The notes: generated by a model not told the origin, from the sequence alone. Shown: positions 7,127-16,504, counted from the first letter of the stretch. The stretch: 64,000 nt of DNA from Pseudocolwellia sp. AS88 (GCF_030551755.1 NZ_JAUPEC010000006.1:1-64000), one strand, 5' to 3'. Numbers and translations are program-made.

Positions 7127-7831
7127 CTGACTATCTCACTTCAATCATCGAACATCTTACATTCTGGCGAATCAACACTGGTTCTTTTTTGTAAACGCCC
7201 CAAATTAAATCAAGGTAAACAACGTTTAGCTGAAGGTACAAATGCAAATAGTGCTTTTGAAATTGCTAAAGCCTTATTAGTTTGTGCGATTGAGGATGCA
7301 AAAAATTGGCAAGGCTCTGTTGTTATAGCTTGTTCAGATGAGATTGATATTGAATGGGCGCAATCTCTGATAAGTTATGCGGATGTGATCCCTCAACTAC
7401 CAATATATCAACAAGGAAATTTAGGTGAACGCTTAAATTACGTTGATACAAAGCTACGTGCTAAAGGACATCAACAATTAATATTTATTGGAACAGATGC
7501 TCCTATACTGAACTCTCAACATTTTGAATCAGCATTAATAGCATTACATGCTAATGATATTGTTTTAAGTCACGCCGATGATGGCGGGGTAATTATTATG
7601 GCTAACAAAACTCCTTGGCCTGAATTGAAAACACTACCTTGGAGTACAGATGAATTGTCTGTCACATTATCACAGCTATGTAAACAACATAGACTGTCAG
7701 TTAAATATAGCCTTCCTGGCTATGATGTGGATTATGTTGCTGATCTTCAAAAGCTACTCTTAGATTTAAAAACAGATAAGCGACCAGCTAGACAAGCCTT
7801 ATTAAATAAAATAAAGGCGCTTGTTTATTGA
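7127..7831 (+). CDS. DUF2064/TIGR04282-type glycosyltransferase, probable CTG start
   Basis: The conserved protein is encoded from at least STLVLFCKRPKLNQGKQRLA, the family N-terminus (usual pattern FxKxPxxGxxKxRLA), through FIGTDAPIL and VLSHADDGG to the end at 7831. Yet between the closing in-frame stop (7118-7120) and a GTG at 7385 there is no ATG, GTG or TTG. The GTG would remove the whole conserved N-terminal region. The CTG at 7127 gives LTISLQSSN at the position where relatives begin, with AGGG five bases upstream, so I take CTG as start (234 residues). Alternatives are an ATC at 7133 or a recent loss of function. Proteins of this type resemble nucleotidyl/glycosyl transferases and co-occur with TIGR04283 proteins, present here at 10382. 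Confidence 0.7.
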   Translation: MTISLQSSNILHSGESTLVLFCKRPKLNQGKQRLAEGTNANSAFEIAKALLVCAIEDAKNWQGSVVIACSDEIDIEWAQSLISYADVIPQLPIYQQGNLGERLNYVDTKLRAKGHQQLIFIGTDAPILNSQHFESALIALHANDIVLSHADDGGVIIMANKTPWPELKTLPWSTDELSVTLSQLCKQHRLSVKYSLPGYDVDYVADLQKLLLDLKTDKRPARQALLNKIKALVY

Positions 7832-9267
7832 AGTAAACTCTTCATTTTAGGTTTATTTCTATACCATTGTATAAATAGAAATAAAATGGGTGGAAGAAAT
7901 TGTAATGGTATAAAAACATCGTTAAATAATTCTGTTTTATTAAGTTCATTTAATGGATAACGCAAATTATACAAGGGTAATAACATTGTCAGTGATAGCA
8001 GAGGTAAACTAGGTTTAACCGCTAACAAAGGTAAGAACCAAATTAAATACCAAGGGTATCCAGTAGGAGAAAGTAAAAATAAACATGTAATAATAACTAA
8101 CCAACTTTTAATGAGTTGTTCAATATGCTCGCAGCTATTTTTTAGTTGAAATATAACGAGTAGTGATATTATTCCACCTACAATTAAACGAGCTAATTGT
8201 TGAGGATCTCCAAAATAATATGCAAAGTTTTCATCAAAATAGATCAAGCTGTTTTCAAGTAATCCAAATAAAAAACTATTTGTACGCCAGTATTGAGAAT
8301 AGTTCATTAATCCAGACTGTTCGTTTGTATAACTCAATAATTGTGGAATAAGCACTACGATTAAAGTCAAAAGACATGGGAGTATAGCGACTAATAACTC
8401 TTTAGGTTTTGTTAGCAGAGGTCTAAAAAGAGAAGGTATAAGTAAAATTGGCCATACTTTTACACCTACAGCCAGTGCTAATGCTAAGCCAGCAAAACGA
8501 TAATTTTTTTTCGCAGCCAATAACAAAGCCGATAAAAGTAAAGGAACAAGTAAGGCATCCATATGCGCAGCATTAATCGTTTCTGTTATTAATAACGGAT
8601 TTAGCCAATATATCGCACTCCATATCATGGGTTTATTCATACATTTAAGTAATTTAACTAATAGAAAAAAGCTAATAATTTCAGAAATTAGTAATAATGC
8701 TCGCCATACAATTAAACTAAAAGGCTCGATAACGTAACTTAAAGCAAATACGGCTTGTGTGACAGGTGGATAGATAGTGCGTATATGTGGATAAGCAACA
8801 CGTTCCATTAAGCTTTGCTCGGCTAAAAAATGTAAATCTGGATGTGCGTCTTGCTCTTTATTTTCTAAACCTAATATATTATTGCGGTTAGGTGCTGATT
8901 TTTTTAAAGCATCTTCAGGCGCATAGTTATAAGGATTTAAGCCATGAGTAGTTAAACTACCATCAAAAAAATATCGGTAAAAATCATCTTCATAAATAGG
9001 AGTTGATTGTAAAAATACAAGACGCAGCACTAAGCCAATAAAAAAGAGTGGAACAAGATTAAATGTTATTTTTTTTAGTAATATATTTTTGATGATAACT
9101 AAATAAATAAGGCCAGCGATAACGAGCAAAATCACAATTAGTAGCGTTGGCCTTTTTAATATAGGGATCAAATATTCAAATTGAGTTGAGAAGGCCTGTA
9201 TTGTTAATAATACAAGCCCTAAAATACTGATTAATAACCAAGCGTATTTTTTGATGGTTAAATTCAC
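7825..9267 (-). CDS. polytopic membrane glycosyltransferase, GT87/DUF2029-like
   Basis: 480 residues with about 11-13 hydrophobic segments. After the second or third segment there is an acidic periplasmic loop motif YEDDFYRYFFDG, with GLNPYNYAP just after it. This is the arrangement of GT-C mannosyltransferases that use polyprenyl-phosphate sugar donors. A further conserved loop has YPHIRTIYPPVTQ. It would use a lipid-linked sugar such as the product of the GT2 enzyme at 6296. It converges with and overlaps the 7127 gene by 7 bp. The acceptor is unknown. Confidence 0.7.
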   Translation of the reverse strand: MNLTIKKYAWLLISILGLVLLTIQAFSTQFEYLIPILKRPTLLIVILLVIAGLIYLVIIKNILLKKITFNLVPLFFIGLVLRLVFLQSTPIYEDDFYRYFFDGSLTTHGLNPYNYAPEDALKKSAPNRNNILGLENKEQDAHPDLHFLAEQSLMERVAYPHIRTIYPPVTQAVFALSYVIEPFSLIVWRALLLISEIISFFLLVKLLKCMNKPMIWSAIYWLNPLLITETINAAHMDALLVPLLLSALLLAAKKNYRFAGLALALAVGVKVWPILLIPSLFRPLLTKPKELLVAILPCLLTLIVVLIPQLLSYTNEQSGLMNYSQYWRTNSFLFGLLENSLIYFDENFAYYFGDPQQLARLIVGGIISLLVIFQLKNSCEHIEQLIKSWLVIITCLFLLSPTGYPWYLIWFLPLLAVKPSLPLLSLTMLLPLYNLRYPLNELNKTELFNDVFIPLQFLPPILFLFIQWYRNKPKMKSLLQ

Positions 9268-9289
9268 TTTCTATTGAAAGGGGCGAGTA

Positions 9290-10192
9290 TTACGAACCGC
9301 CACCAACATACGAACCAGCACCACTACCAACAAAGCCAGATGATTGTCTTGGTCTGCGTTCGGCGATTGTTGACCAACTAAACTTATGAGAGTCATCCAC
9401 TTGTACGACATCTTTTAATTTGTCAGCAGAACGACCTTGTGCATATTTATGTAAATGTTCAATCAGCAGTTTGTCATCTCCAGCAAACAAACGGTCTTTA
9501 TTCCAAGCATATAAACTAGATACTTTTACTTCATCATTACTGATTTTTACATTATTTTTATTCGCAATAAATTTAGATGCGATGCCCGCTAATTGCGTAA
9601 ACACCGTTGAGCCTTGAAAAGCTTCTATACCCAAATTAGGCGAGCCTTTTGTACTATAAAAAATTCCATAGAGTACAAGTGGATCTTGCCAGTAGCGTAA
9701 AAGTATTTGCTGTTCAATCTCTTCTAATGAAAGTTGTTGGTTTTCAACAGTTAAACGTTTTTTAGCCCATTCTTTGCCTGGATTACCTGGTTGTCCACGG
9801 AGTTTCTTTAGTTTTTTGGCTAAACGATTGTCGGTTGATATCATTTCAATAACGGCAATGTTATGTAAGTTTAACCAATAGGCTAATTGTTCATTTTTAT
9901 TAAGTAAGCTAACAGGGATTTTTTCTAAATATTTTCGATAATTTACAATGTAGTCTAAAGCTCCACCTTTTGTTAGGTAATAAGCCATTTTGGCATTATT
10001 ACCATCTTCTACCGTTAAAAATTTAAGAACTTGTGACATTGGAGTATGATTTATAACACTAGTTTCTTCAGGATTATGTGTTTCCCATCTGTCGTATTCA
10101 GAAGACAAAACGGTAAAAGATGGAATGGCCACAAAGCTTAAAAGCATTATGACTTTTTTTACTGCAAGGTTATTTATAAGTCGCATATTCAT
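9290..10192 (-). CDS. exported DUF547 domain protein
   Basis: 300 residues with an N-terminal signal sequence (VIMLLSFVAIPSFTVLSS). The DUF547 core runs from about residue 90 to 220: KNEQLAYWLNLHNIAVIEMI, then LSLEEIEQQILL, LVLYGIFYSTKGSPNLG and AFQGSTVFTQL. The C-terminus is an odd glycine/serine tail (SGFVGSGAGSYVGGGS). DUF547 proteins are periplasmic or secreted and of unknown activity. It lies 22 bp upstream of the membrane glycosyltransferase on the same strand, so the two are probably co-transcribed. Confidence 0.85.
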   Translation of the reverse strand: MNMRLINNLAVKKVIMLLSFVAIPSFTVLSSEYDRWETHNPEETSVINHTPMSQVLKFLTVEDGNNAKMAYYLTKGGALDYIVNYRKYLEKIPVSLLNKNEQLAYWLNLHNIAVIEMISTDNRLAKKLKKLRGQPGNPGKEWAKKRLTVENQQLSLEEIEQQILLRYWQDPLVLYGIFYSTKGSPNLGIEAFQGSTVFTQLAGIASKFIANKNNVKISNDEVKVSSLYAWNKDRLFAGDDKLLIEHLHKYAQGRSADKLKDVVQVDDSHKFSWSTIAERRPRQSSGFVGSGAGSYVGGGS

Positions 10193-10381
10193 ACTCTATT
10201 TATCATTACTTGACTAAAAGTGTATGGAGATTATGAGTAAACTTCTATACTGTATTTATAACAATTTCATCACATTTTTGTTTTATGGTTGAAGACTAAC
10301 ATCGATTTAAGCTATTAATTCATCATGTCCTAATCTTCCTATTTTCTATTTCTCTAGGAAATATTCGTAAAGAGCTAATAC

Positions 10382-11146
10382 ATGATGTTAAGTATTATTA
10401 TTCCCACCTTAAATGAAAGCAAAACGGGTTATTTAGCTCAAATACTACAGTCCTATAACCATTTACAGAACTGCGAAATTATTTGTGTAGATGGCGGCAG
10501 TGTTGATAACACGTTAACTATTATTGCTGCTGCTGGTGTCCGTGTAATTAAAACCAATATAGCTTCTCGAGCGGGTCGACTTAATGTGGGTATTCTTCAT
10601 GCTAATGCAGATATGATTGTATTACATCATCCTCGCAGCATTCTTGATGTTAAAGGCGTAGAGTGGCTGATTAAGCAAAAAGAAAGCTTAGTTTGGGGAG
10701 CTTTTACTCATAAGTTTGCAATGAAACATTGGTTACTTAAATTTACTTCTTGGTATTCAAATCATATTCGTGGTGATAAACGTAGTGTTTATTATCTTGA
10801 TCATTGTTTATTTGCCTCAAGAAAATTGTTATTAGAAGTAGGTATGCTGCCTGAAGTGGATATATTTGAAGATACTGAATTGTGTTTACGGCTTAGGGAA
10901 AGATCAAAAGGCACGCGATTATCTTTTATTAGTGAAACATCGCCGGTTCGTTTTCAATCAAACGGCATTTATATCCAAGCGATAACTAATCAATACATGA
11001 AATGGTTATATTACTTTAAACGCTCAGATACTAAGATCAACAAACAGTATGAAAAAGGTATTGAGCTTAATACTCAATATCAAAACACTAGGATTGAAGG
11101 TCAGCACTTAACAAAAGATGATGGCATATTTAAAGCTTTGCGATAG
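10382..11146 (+). CDS. family 2 glycosyltransferase, TIGR04283-like
   Basis: 254 residues. It begins LSIIIPTLNES, with IICVDGGSVDNT, then the SRAGRLNVGILHANADMIVLHH segment in two parts characteristic of the TIGR04283 group (often labelled arsenosugar biosynthesis glycosyltransferase), and IFEDTELCLRLRERSKG. The usual length is about 220-230 residues; the hydrophilic C-terminal tail is longer here. No arsM or arsS-like gene is near, so an arsenic role is not supported by context. It belongs with the DUF2064-type gene at 7127, its usual companion. ATG ATG at the start leaves a one-codon ambiguity. Confidence 0.75.
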   Translation: MMLSIIIPTLNESKTGYLAQILQSYNHLQNCEIICVDGGSVDNTLTIIAAAGVRVIKTNIASRAGRLNVGILHANADMIVLHHPRSILDVKGVEWLIKQKESLVWGAFTHKFAMKHWLLKFTSWYSNHIRGDKRSVYYLDHCLFASRKLLLEVGMLPEVDIFEDTELCLRLRERSKGTRLSFISETSPVRFQSNGIYIQAITNQYMKWLYYFKRSDTKINKQYEKGIELNTQYQNTRIEGQHLTKDDGIFKALR

Positions 11147-11196
11147 CTATATGATATTGATATGTAAAATCGCCATGTTATTAGCTAGAACGTATA

Positions 11197-11240
11197 AGAC
11201 TCAAAACCATAGATTATTATGAGCTTTGAGCCTTATTTTT
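11197..11240. terminator. hairpin terminator between convergent genes
   Basis: AAGACTCAAA pairs, with one mismatch, with TTTGAGCCTT, followed by ATTTTT. It lies between the convergent glycosyltransferase (10382) and metY-like gene (11268). The sequence resembles the hairpin at 6096-6139. Confidence 0.6.
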
Positions 11241-11267
11241 CATTAAAAAACTGGCCTTCTATAATAA

Positions 11268-12539
11268 TTAAGCTTTTGCTAAAGCTTGTTCAATATCGGC
11301 AATAATGTCGTCAATATATTCAATTCCAACTGAAATACGCACTAAGTCTTCAGAAACACCTGCTGATTTAAGCTCTTCAGCATTGAGTTGACGATGAGTT
11401 GTTGAAGCAGGGTGACAAGCTAATGATTTAGCATCACCAATATTTACTAAACGTAAGATCATTTCAAGCGCATCAATAAATCTGCCTCCAGCTTCACTGC
11501 CACCTTTAATGCCAAAGCTTAAAATACCTGAAGATTTACCACTGGTGATTTTATGACATAAATCGTTATATGGGCTGTTTGGTAGGGCAGCGTAATTTAC
11601 CCAATTTATTTTGTCATGATTTTGTAAATAGTTAGCTACTTTTAAAGCATTCTCACAATGACGCTCCATACGTAAACATAAAGTCTCTAGGCCTTGCATA
11701 ATTAAAAATGCACTATGAGGAGAAAGAGCTGCACCCGTATTACGAAGTGGTACAACACGACAACGACCAATATAAGCGGCAGCGCCTAAAGCTTCTGTGT
11801 AAACTACATTGTGATATGAAGGATCTGGTTCATTCAACATAGGAAAACGTTCTTTATTAGCTACCCAATCAAATTTACCTGAATCAACAATTATTCCACC
11901 AATACTTGTTCCATGGCCGCCAATGTATTTAGTGAGTGAATGAATAACAATATGAGCACCAAGCTCGATAGGACGACATAACACAGGGCTTGCTACTGTG
12001 TTGTCTACAATAAGTGGTACGCCATGTTTATTGGCTATTTTAGCTAAAGCTTCTAAATCAACAATATTACCAGCAGGGTTACCGATTGATTCACAAAAAA
12101 CTGCGCGAGTGTTGTCGTCAATTAAGTTTTCAAATGCCGCTAAATCATCAGCAGAAGCAAATTTAACATTTACCCCTTGTCTAGGAAATGTATGAGCAAA
12201 AAGGTTATAAGTGCCGCCGTACAGTTGGCTAGTACTTATAATGTTATCGCCCACTGAAGTAATAGCCTGAATAGCATAAGTAATAGCTGCCATGCCTGAG
12301 GCTACAGCTAATCCCGCCAATCCACCTTCCATCGCTGATACACGTTGCTCTAGTACATCCGTTGTTGGATTCATGATACGTGTATATATATTGCCTGGTA
12401 CTTTTAAATCAAACAAATCAGCGCCATGTTGAGTGTTATCAAAAGTGTAAGAGGTGGTTTGATAAATAGGAGTAGTAGCTGCTTTGGTAGTGGCTTCTGA
12501 CTCATATCCGTGGTGTAAAGCTAAAGAGGCTAATTTCAT
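11268..12539 (-). CDS. metY: O-acetylhomoserine aminocarboxypropyltransferase / cysteine synthase
   Basis: 423 residues from the ATG at 12539. It is a PLP enzyme of the Cys/Met metabolism family: TTPIYQTTSYTFDNTQHGA, the YTRIMNPTTDVLEQR motif, and the PLP lysine in HSLTKYIGGHGTSIGG. Length and the long insert before the C-terminus fit the OAH sulfhydrylase group rather than MetB/MetC. It makes homocysteine from O-acetylhomoserine and sulfide in the cytoplasm. An ATG four codons upstream (12551) is possible, but GGA within those codons is well placed as ribosome binding site for the ATG at 12539. No MetJ box or SAM riboswitch was recognised upstream. Confidence 0.9.
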   Translation of the reverse strand: MKLASLALHHGYESEATTKAATTPIYQTTSYTFDNTQHGADLFDLKVPGNIYTRIMNPTTDVLEQRVSAMEGGLAGLAVASGMAAITYAIQAITSVGDNIISTSQLYGGTYNLFAHTFPRQGVNVKFASADDLAAFENLIDDNTRAVFCESIGNPAGNIVDLEALAKIANKHGVPLIVDNTVASPVLCRPIELGAHIVIHSLTKYIGGHGTSIGGIIVDSGKFDWVANKERFPMLNEPDPSYHNVVYTEALGAAAYIGRCRVVPLRNTGAALSPHSAFLIMQGLETLCLRMERHCENALKVANYLQNHDKINWVNYAALPNSPYNDLCHKITSGKSSGILSFGIKGGSEAGGRFIDALEMILRLVNIGDAKSLACHPASTTHRQLNAEELKSAGVSEDLVRISVGIEYIDDIIADIEQALAKA

Positions 12540-12675
12540 TATATATTCCATTTTTAGTTATAATAAATTGGGGATATATTTATAGCACTTATTGATAGTT
12601 TGTTGAATTATCGTTCGATTTTATGAAGATGTTTTGTGACTTTAAAGATGCCAAGGGTAAGGTTAGATCTTAATT

Positions 12676-13350
12676 TTATAGTGTATTTGCGTATTCTTTA
12701 CATTGTTTTAGCAATTTTAAAAAATCCCCTAAGTCTCTATCAAAACCACTATCAGGAAGGTAAAGGTGATATCCATAAACCTGATTTAATTGCTCTGTTC
12801 TAAAAAGCCAAGCGGCGATAGGGCCTTTGTAAATCTTATGATTTAAGGTGAAAGGCTCAAAGCTAATAAGACCACTCTCTAATTTTATTTCATTATTTCT
12901 TGCGGCTAATATCAATAACTCTCGTTGTTCATGGATTAATTTATTAGCTAGACGAGGTGATATATTGTCAGCAATTAGAGACATGTCTTTAAGCTTTATT
13001 CCAATATAAGGTAAGTCTATTCTTTCAAAAATGGTGTTAGCGCTGGGTTGCCCGAAGCGTACAATGCTTTCCCATTTGAGCTTCCAATTGCCATTTCTAT
13101 GATGAAAGTACAGTTGCTGGCGAGTTAATTTATAACTGATTTCTGGTTCTGAATATTTCAAAAAACCTGTTAATAGCACAATCGAGCAAGTTAAAAATAA
13201 CAACATTAACTGTATTTTATACTCGTCCCAGTACAATAAGTTAACGAACATACTAACAAAAATTAAAATTACACCTAAGCAAATAAGAAAAAGCCCATTA
13301 TTCTTAGTTTTAGGTTTGATTGTTATTTGTTCTTCTACTGGGTTTTGCAA
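12676..13350 (-). CDS. DUF2982 family inner-membrane protein
   Basis: 224 residues with two closely spaced transmembrane segments (NGLFLICLGVILIFVSMFV and IQLMLLFLTCSIVLLTGFL), followed by a cytoplasmic domain containing YIGIKLKD, ISPRLANKLIHEQR and the C-terminal YLPDSGFDRDLGDFLKLLKQC, recognised as DUF2982. Function unknown. The best start is TTG at 13350 with GAGG eight to nine bases before it. The small gene at 13375 lies 24 bp upstream on the same strand, suggesting an operon. Confidence 0.75.
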   Translation of the reverse strand: MQNPVEEQITIKPKTKNNGLFLICLGVILIFVSMFVNLLYWDEYKIQLMLLFLTCSIVLLTGFLKYSEPEISYKLTRQQLYFHHRNGNWKLKWESIVRFGQPSANTIFERIDLPYIGIKLKDMSLIADNISPRLANKLIHEQRELLILAARNNEIKLESGLISFEPFTLNHKIYKGPIAAWLFRTEQLNQVYGYHLYLPDSGFDRDLGDFLKLLKQCKEYANTL

Positions 13351-13374
13351 GTAGATAACCTCAATACATTAAGT

Positions 13375-13686
13375 TTATGATTCTAGTATAAACACTAAAT
13401 TGTGACTTGAGTTTTTCAGTACAATACCTTGCTTAAAAAGTAACTTATGAAGATTTTTTTGATAGTTTACTTCTTCAACTTTTGCTTGAGCTAAGTTTGT
13501 CTCGGTATCAAAAGTACAGTGCACTAATAAGCTGTTAGGAAAATTATCATATTTAACGGTGTAGTTAACATTAACAAAGCCTGTTAACTCTTCTGATAAT
13601 GATTTTACTTTTTCTATTGTCGCAATTAATCTATTTTCGAGTTTTTGAGTCGTTTGAGAATGTTTTATCTTTTTAGGTTTTTTCAT
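13375..13686 (-). CDS. small conserved hypothetical protein (103 aa)
   Basis: 103 residues, basic N-terminus (MKKPKKIKHSQ), no signal or membrane segment. Central pattern VKYDNFPNSLLVHCTFDTET, then AKVEEVNYQKNLHKLLFKQGI. It resembles small gammaproteobacterial proteins that databases sometimes label Fis-family regulator, but no helix-turn-helix is evident. Probably cytoplasmic and co-transcribed with the DUF2982 gene 24 bp downstream. Confidence 0.6.
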   Translation of the reverse strand: MKKPKKIKHSQTTQKLENRLIATIEKVKSLSEELTGFVNVNYTVKYDNFPNSLLVHCTFDTETNLAQAKVEEVNYQKNLHKLLFKQGIVLKNSSHNLVFILES

Positions 13687-13755
13687 TGTTTGGATTCTTA
13701 AATTAGGAACTATGATTTTATAAGGATTAACGTTATGAGTTTAAAGGTTAAGGCG

Positions 13756-13971
13756 CTATAAAGCTTGAACCATTTTCTTTATTTTAACGGCTTTTTCAAA
13801 GTGATCTAATTTCTCAGTCATAATCCACCAGGTTGCAACTTCCATTAGTTGTTGTGGATCTGTATTTTTGTTTTTAAAAAATGCGTAAAATGACAAACCT
13901 ACATTGTCACCTTTCTGTTGTATCTTTTGCTCACATACATCAATAATCTTTGCTTTAATAGATTCATTCAT
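13756..13971 (-). CDS. small DUF6500-like protein (71 aa)
   Basis: 71 residues: MNESIKAKIIDVCEQKIQQK, GDNVGLSFYAFFKNKNTDP, then MEVATWWIMTEKLDHFEKAV. The pattern matches what I remember of the DUF6500 family; function is unknown. AAGGGTTAT precedes the ATG. It is same-strand and 69 bp upstream of the 13375 gene, so it may head a three-gene unit (13971 to 12676). Confidence 0.65.
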   Translation of the reverse strand: MNESIKAKIIDVCEQKIQQKGDNVGLSFYAFFKNKNTDPQQLMEVATWWIMTEKLDHFEKAVKIKKMVQAL

Positions 13972-14413
13972 AAGGGTTATTTGTTCTTATATTGTATTTT
14001 AAAAAGATTTTAATTTTTAATCATCACCGCTAACAATAATATATTCAATAAAAACAATTATATTTAAAAGAATATGTATTTATTCTTGATAAATGCTTTT
14101 AAAAGAGCAGCAATAATCTACAAATACTGGTAAACTCCGATGCCATATTTAGACCCAATACATCAGAAACTCTTGTTGTAAAAGGCTTAATGTAAACCGT
14201 TTTAGTATGATGCTAATTTATATATTCCTAAAAGCAATAAGAAATATATTAATATAATTATCCGTTATATTTTAATCTGTTATCTTAGTCGGTAAATATG
14301 TGTAGTTAGTTTATGCGAAAGTTATTCCATTTACGTCAAATTATATTTTTTCGCTGTATATGTTGATGTAAGAAATGCAATAAAATCGATAAAATTATTT
14401 CTCTGGAGAAAAC
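13972..14413. other. intergenic region, divergent promoters
   Basis: 442 bp of AT-rich DNA between the divergent small gene (13756) and gnd. It must hold both promoters. I see no gene, clear hairpin or known operator; -10-like AT-rich stretches are too common here to assign. Confidence 0.6.
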
Positions 14414-15880
14414 ATGAAATCAAAATCAGATATAGGTGTTGTTGGCTTAGCCGTTATGGGCGAAAACTTAATCCTTAATATGGCAAGCAAAGGATTTACA
14501 GTAACAGCATTTAACCGTTCATATAGTAAAGTAGAAAACTTTATTAATGGTCGTGCTAAAGATAAAAGTATTCGCGGTGCTGATTCAGTTGAAAGCTTGG
14601 TGGCTTCTTTAGAAACTCCTCGTAAAGTTATGCTTATGGTGAAATCTGGCCAACCAGTTGATGATTTTATTGAAACACTTGTTCCTCTTTTAGACGAAGG
14701 CGACATCATCATTGATGGTGGTAATAGCCAATATGAAGATTCAAATCGTCGTACACATTACTTACGTGAAAAAGGTCTTCTTTACATCGGAACGGGTGTT
14801 TCAGGTGGTGAAGAAGGTGCTTTATTAGGTCCATCAATTATGCCTGGTGGTGCCAAAGAAGCATGGGAACATGTTAAGCCTATCTTCCAAGGTATTTCAG
14901 CTAAAGTTGCAGACGAAAATGGTGACTTAACTGTTCCATGTTGTGATTGGGTTGGTGATGACGGTGCAGGCCATTTTGTGAAAATGGTTCATAACGGTAT
15001 CGAATACGGTGATATGCAACTTATTTGTGAAGCTTACATTTTAATGCGTGACTTACTTGGTATGTCTGCTGATGAAATGCAAGCCGTGTTTGCTGATTGG
15101 AATAAAACAGAATTAAGCAGCTACTTAGTAGAAATTACGGCTGATATTTTAGCGTATAAAGAAGACGGTAAAGCCTTAGTTGAAAGTATTCTTGATACCG
15201 CTGGCCAAAAAGGTACAGGTAAATGGACAGGCGTTACTGCGTTACATTTAGGTGTTCCATTAACACTTATTGGTGAAGCTGTATTTGCTCGTTGTTTATC
15301 AGCCATTAAAGAAGAACGTGTTCAAGCGTCTTCAGTAATTTCTGGTCCAACGCCAGTATTTAATGGTGACAAAGCGGCATTTATTGAAAGCTTAAAACAA
15401 GCATTGTTAGCTTCTAAAATTGTTTCTTATGCTCAAGGTTACGCAGTAATGCGTGAAGCTGCTAAAGAATACAAATGGGAATTAGATTGTGGCGCTATCG
15501 CGCTAATGTGGCGTGGTGGTTGTATTATCCGTTCAGTATTCTTAGACAACATCAAAACAGCATTTGATAAAAACGAAAACTTATCAAACTTATTGCTTGA
15601 TGATTACTTCAACGGTGTTGTTAGTAATGCACAGCAAGGCTGGCGTGAAGTTGTAGGTACTGCTGCTATGCAAGGTATTTCAGTTCCTTGTTTATCTTCA
15701 GCACTTAGCTACTTTGACGGTTACCGTACAGCGAATTCTCCAGCGAACTTATTACAAGCACAACGTGATTACTTTGGTGCTCATACTTATGAACGTACTG
15801 ATAAGCCACGCGGTGAGTTTTTCCACACAAACTGGACAGGTAGAGGTGGTGACACTTCTTCAACAACTTACGACGTATAG
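14414..15880 (+). CDS. gnd: 6-phosphogluconate dehydrogenase, decarboxylating
   Basis: 488 residues, close to the family's long form (468-490). NADP-binding start IGVVGLAVMGENLILN, substrate-binding GVSGGEEGALLGPSIMPGG, catalytic lysine in HFVKMVHNGIEYGDMQ, and the C-terminal EFFHTNWTGRGG signature. It oxidises 6-phosphogluconate to ribulose 5-phosphate with release of CO2 and NADPH in the pentose phosphate pathway. Ribosome binding site TGGAG lies eight bases before the ATG. It stands as a single-gene unit with a terminator 34 bp downstream. Confidence 0.97.
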   Translation: MKSKSDIGVVGLAVMGENLILNMASKGFTVTAFNRSYSKVENFINGRAKDKSIRGADSVESLVASLETPRKVMLMVKSGQPVDDFIETLVPLLDEGDIIIDGGNSQYEDSNRRTHYLREKGLLYIGTGVSGGEEGALLGPSIMPGGAKEAWEHVKPIFQGISAKVADENGDLTVPCCDWVGDDGAGHFVKMVHNGIEYGDMQLICEAYILMRDLLGMSADEMQAVFADWNKTELSSYLVEITADILAYKEDGKALVESILDTAGQKGTGKWTGVTALHLGVPLTLIGEAVFARCLSAIKEERVQASSVISGPTPVFNGDKAAFIESLKQALLASKIVSYAQGYAVMREAAKEYKWELDCGAIALMWRGGCIIRSVFLDNIKTAFDKNENLSNLLLDDYFNGVVSNAQQGWREVVGTAAMQGISVPCLSSALSYFDGYRTANSPANLLQAQRDYFGAHTYERTDKPRGEFFHTNWTGRGGDTSSTTYDV

Positions 15881-15913
15881 TTAATAACGTTAGACGTTGA
15901 AAAAGGTTCAAAT

Positions 15914-15940
15914 AAAAGCTGAGTTTATCTCAGCTTTTTT
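15914..15940 (+). terminator. Rho-independent terminator after gnd
   Basis: AAAAGCTGAG, loop TTTAT, CTCAGCTTTTTT. Confidence 0.85.
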
Positions 15941-16075
15941 GTGCCTAAAATTTATGTTCTGAGTCATTTTACTTTGGCTGTATTTCATGTTCTTTTACAA
16001 TTTAAGACTTAAATTACATTCGATAAAGAAAGTTTTATGCTATATTCACTTTATAGTACTTAGAGTATTTTACCC

Positions 16076-16504
16076 ATGGAATTAAACCTTTTAGACATAA
16101 TTAAGCTTGGCCGTAAATACATCAGCCTTTGGCCTGAGCGTATTGAACTCGCCCAATACTTTAAAGATTACCGCACCGTTCAAACAACGCGTTTTGCATG
16201 TAAATATTTACCTGCAATGGCGGTTTTTGTTTTTATTATGCAATTGTATTTCGGTGGTTATGAGCTATTACCGCAGGCTTTAGTGTATGGGTTGTTTATT
16301 TTAAGTATGCCGGTACAGGCTTTGGTGGTTTCTGGCGTAAAAGCAGATAAATACCTACCTCCAGCTTTAGCGTCTTGGTACAAAGAAGGTGTCGCTAAAA
16401 TTAATCAAAATGGCGGAGATATTAAACTTTCGGTGAACAAACCTCGTTATATCGACTTAGCTCAGCTATTAAATATTACTTACAGCAGTATGGCAATAAA
16501 GTAA
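16076..16504 (+). CDS. yfbV: UPF0208 membrane protein YfbV
   Basis: 142 residues. Starts with LLDIIKLGRKYISLWPERIELAQYF and has two membrane segments (about 43-60 and 65-83), then VKADKYLPPALASWY, as in E. coli YfbV. An inner-membrane protein linked in E. coli to chromosome terminus macrodomain organisation; the precise role is unclear. Single-gene unit ending in a terminator. Confidence 0.88.
   Translation: MELNLLDIIKLGRKYISLWPERIELAQYFKDYRTVQTTRFACKYLPAMAVFVFIMQLYFGGYELLPQALVYGLFILSMPVQALVVSGVKADKYLPPALASWYKEGVAKINQNGGDIKLSVNKPRYIDLAQLLNITYSSMAIK

Noticed and set aside
10382-11146. Arsenosugar biosynthesis role
   Set aside because: The family label exists, but no arsenic methyltransferase or arsenosugar radical SAM gene is nearby; the radical SAM gene at 57115 is far away and of another type.
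12540-12675. SAM riboswitch or MetJ box upstream of metY
   Set aside because: No AGACGTCT-like repeats and no conserved riboswitch core were found in the short upstream region.
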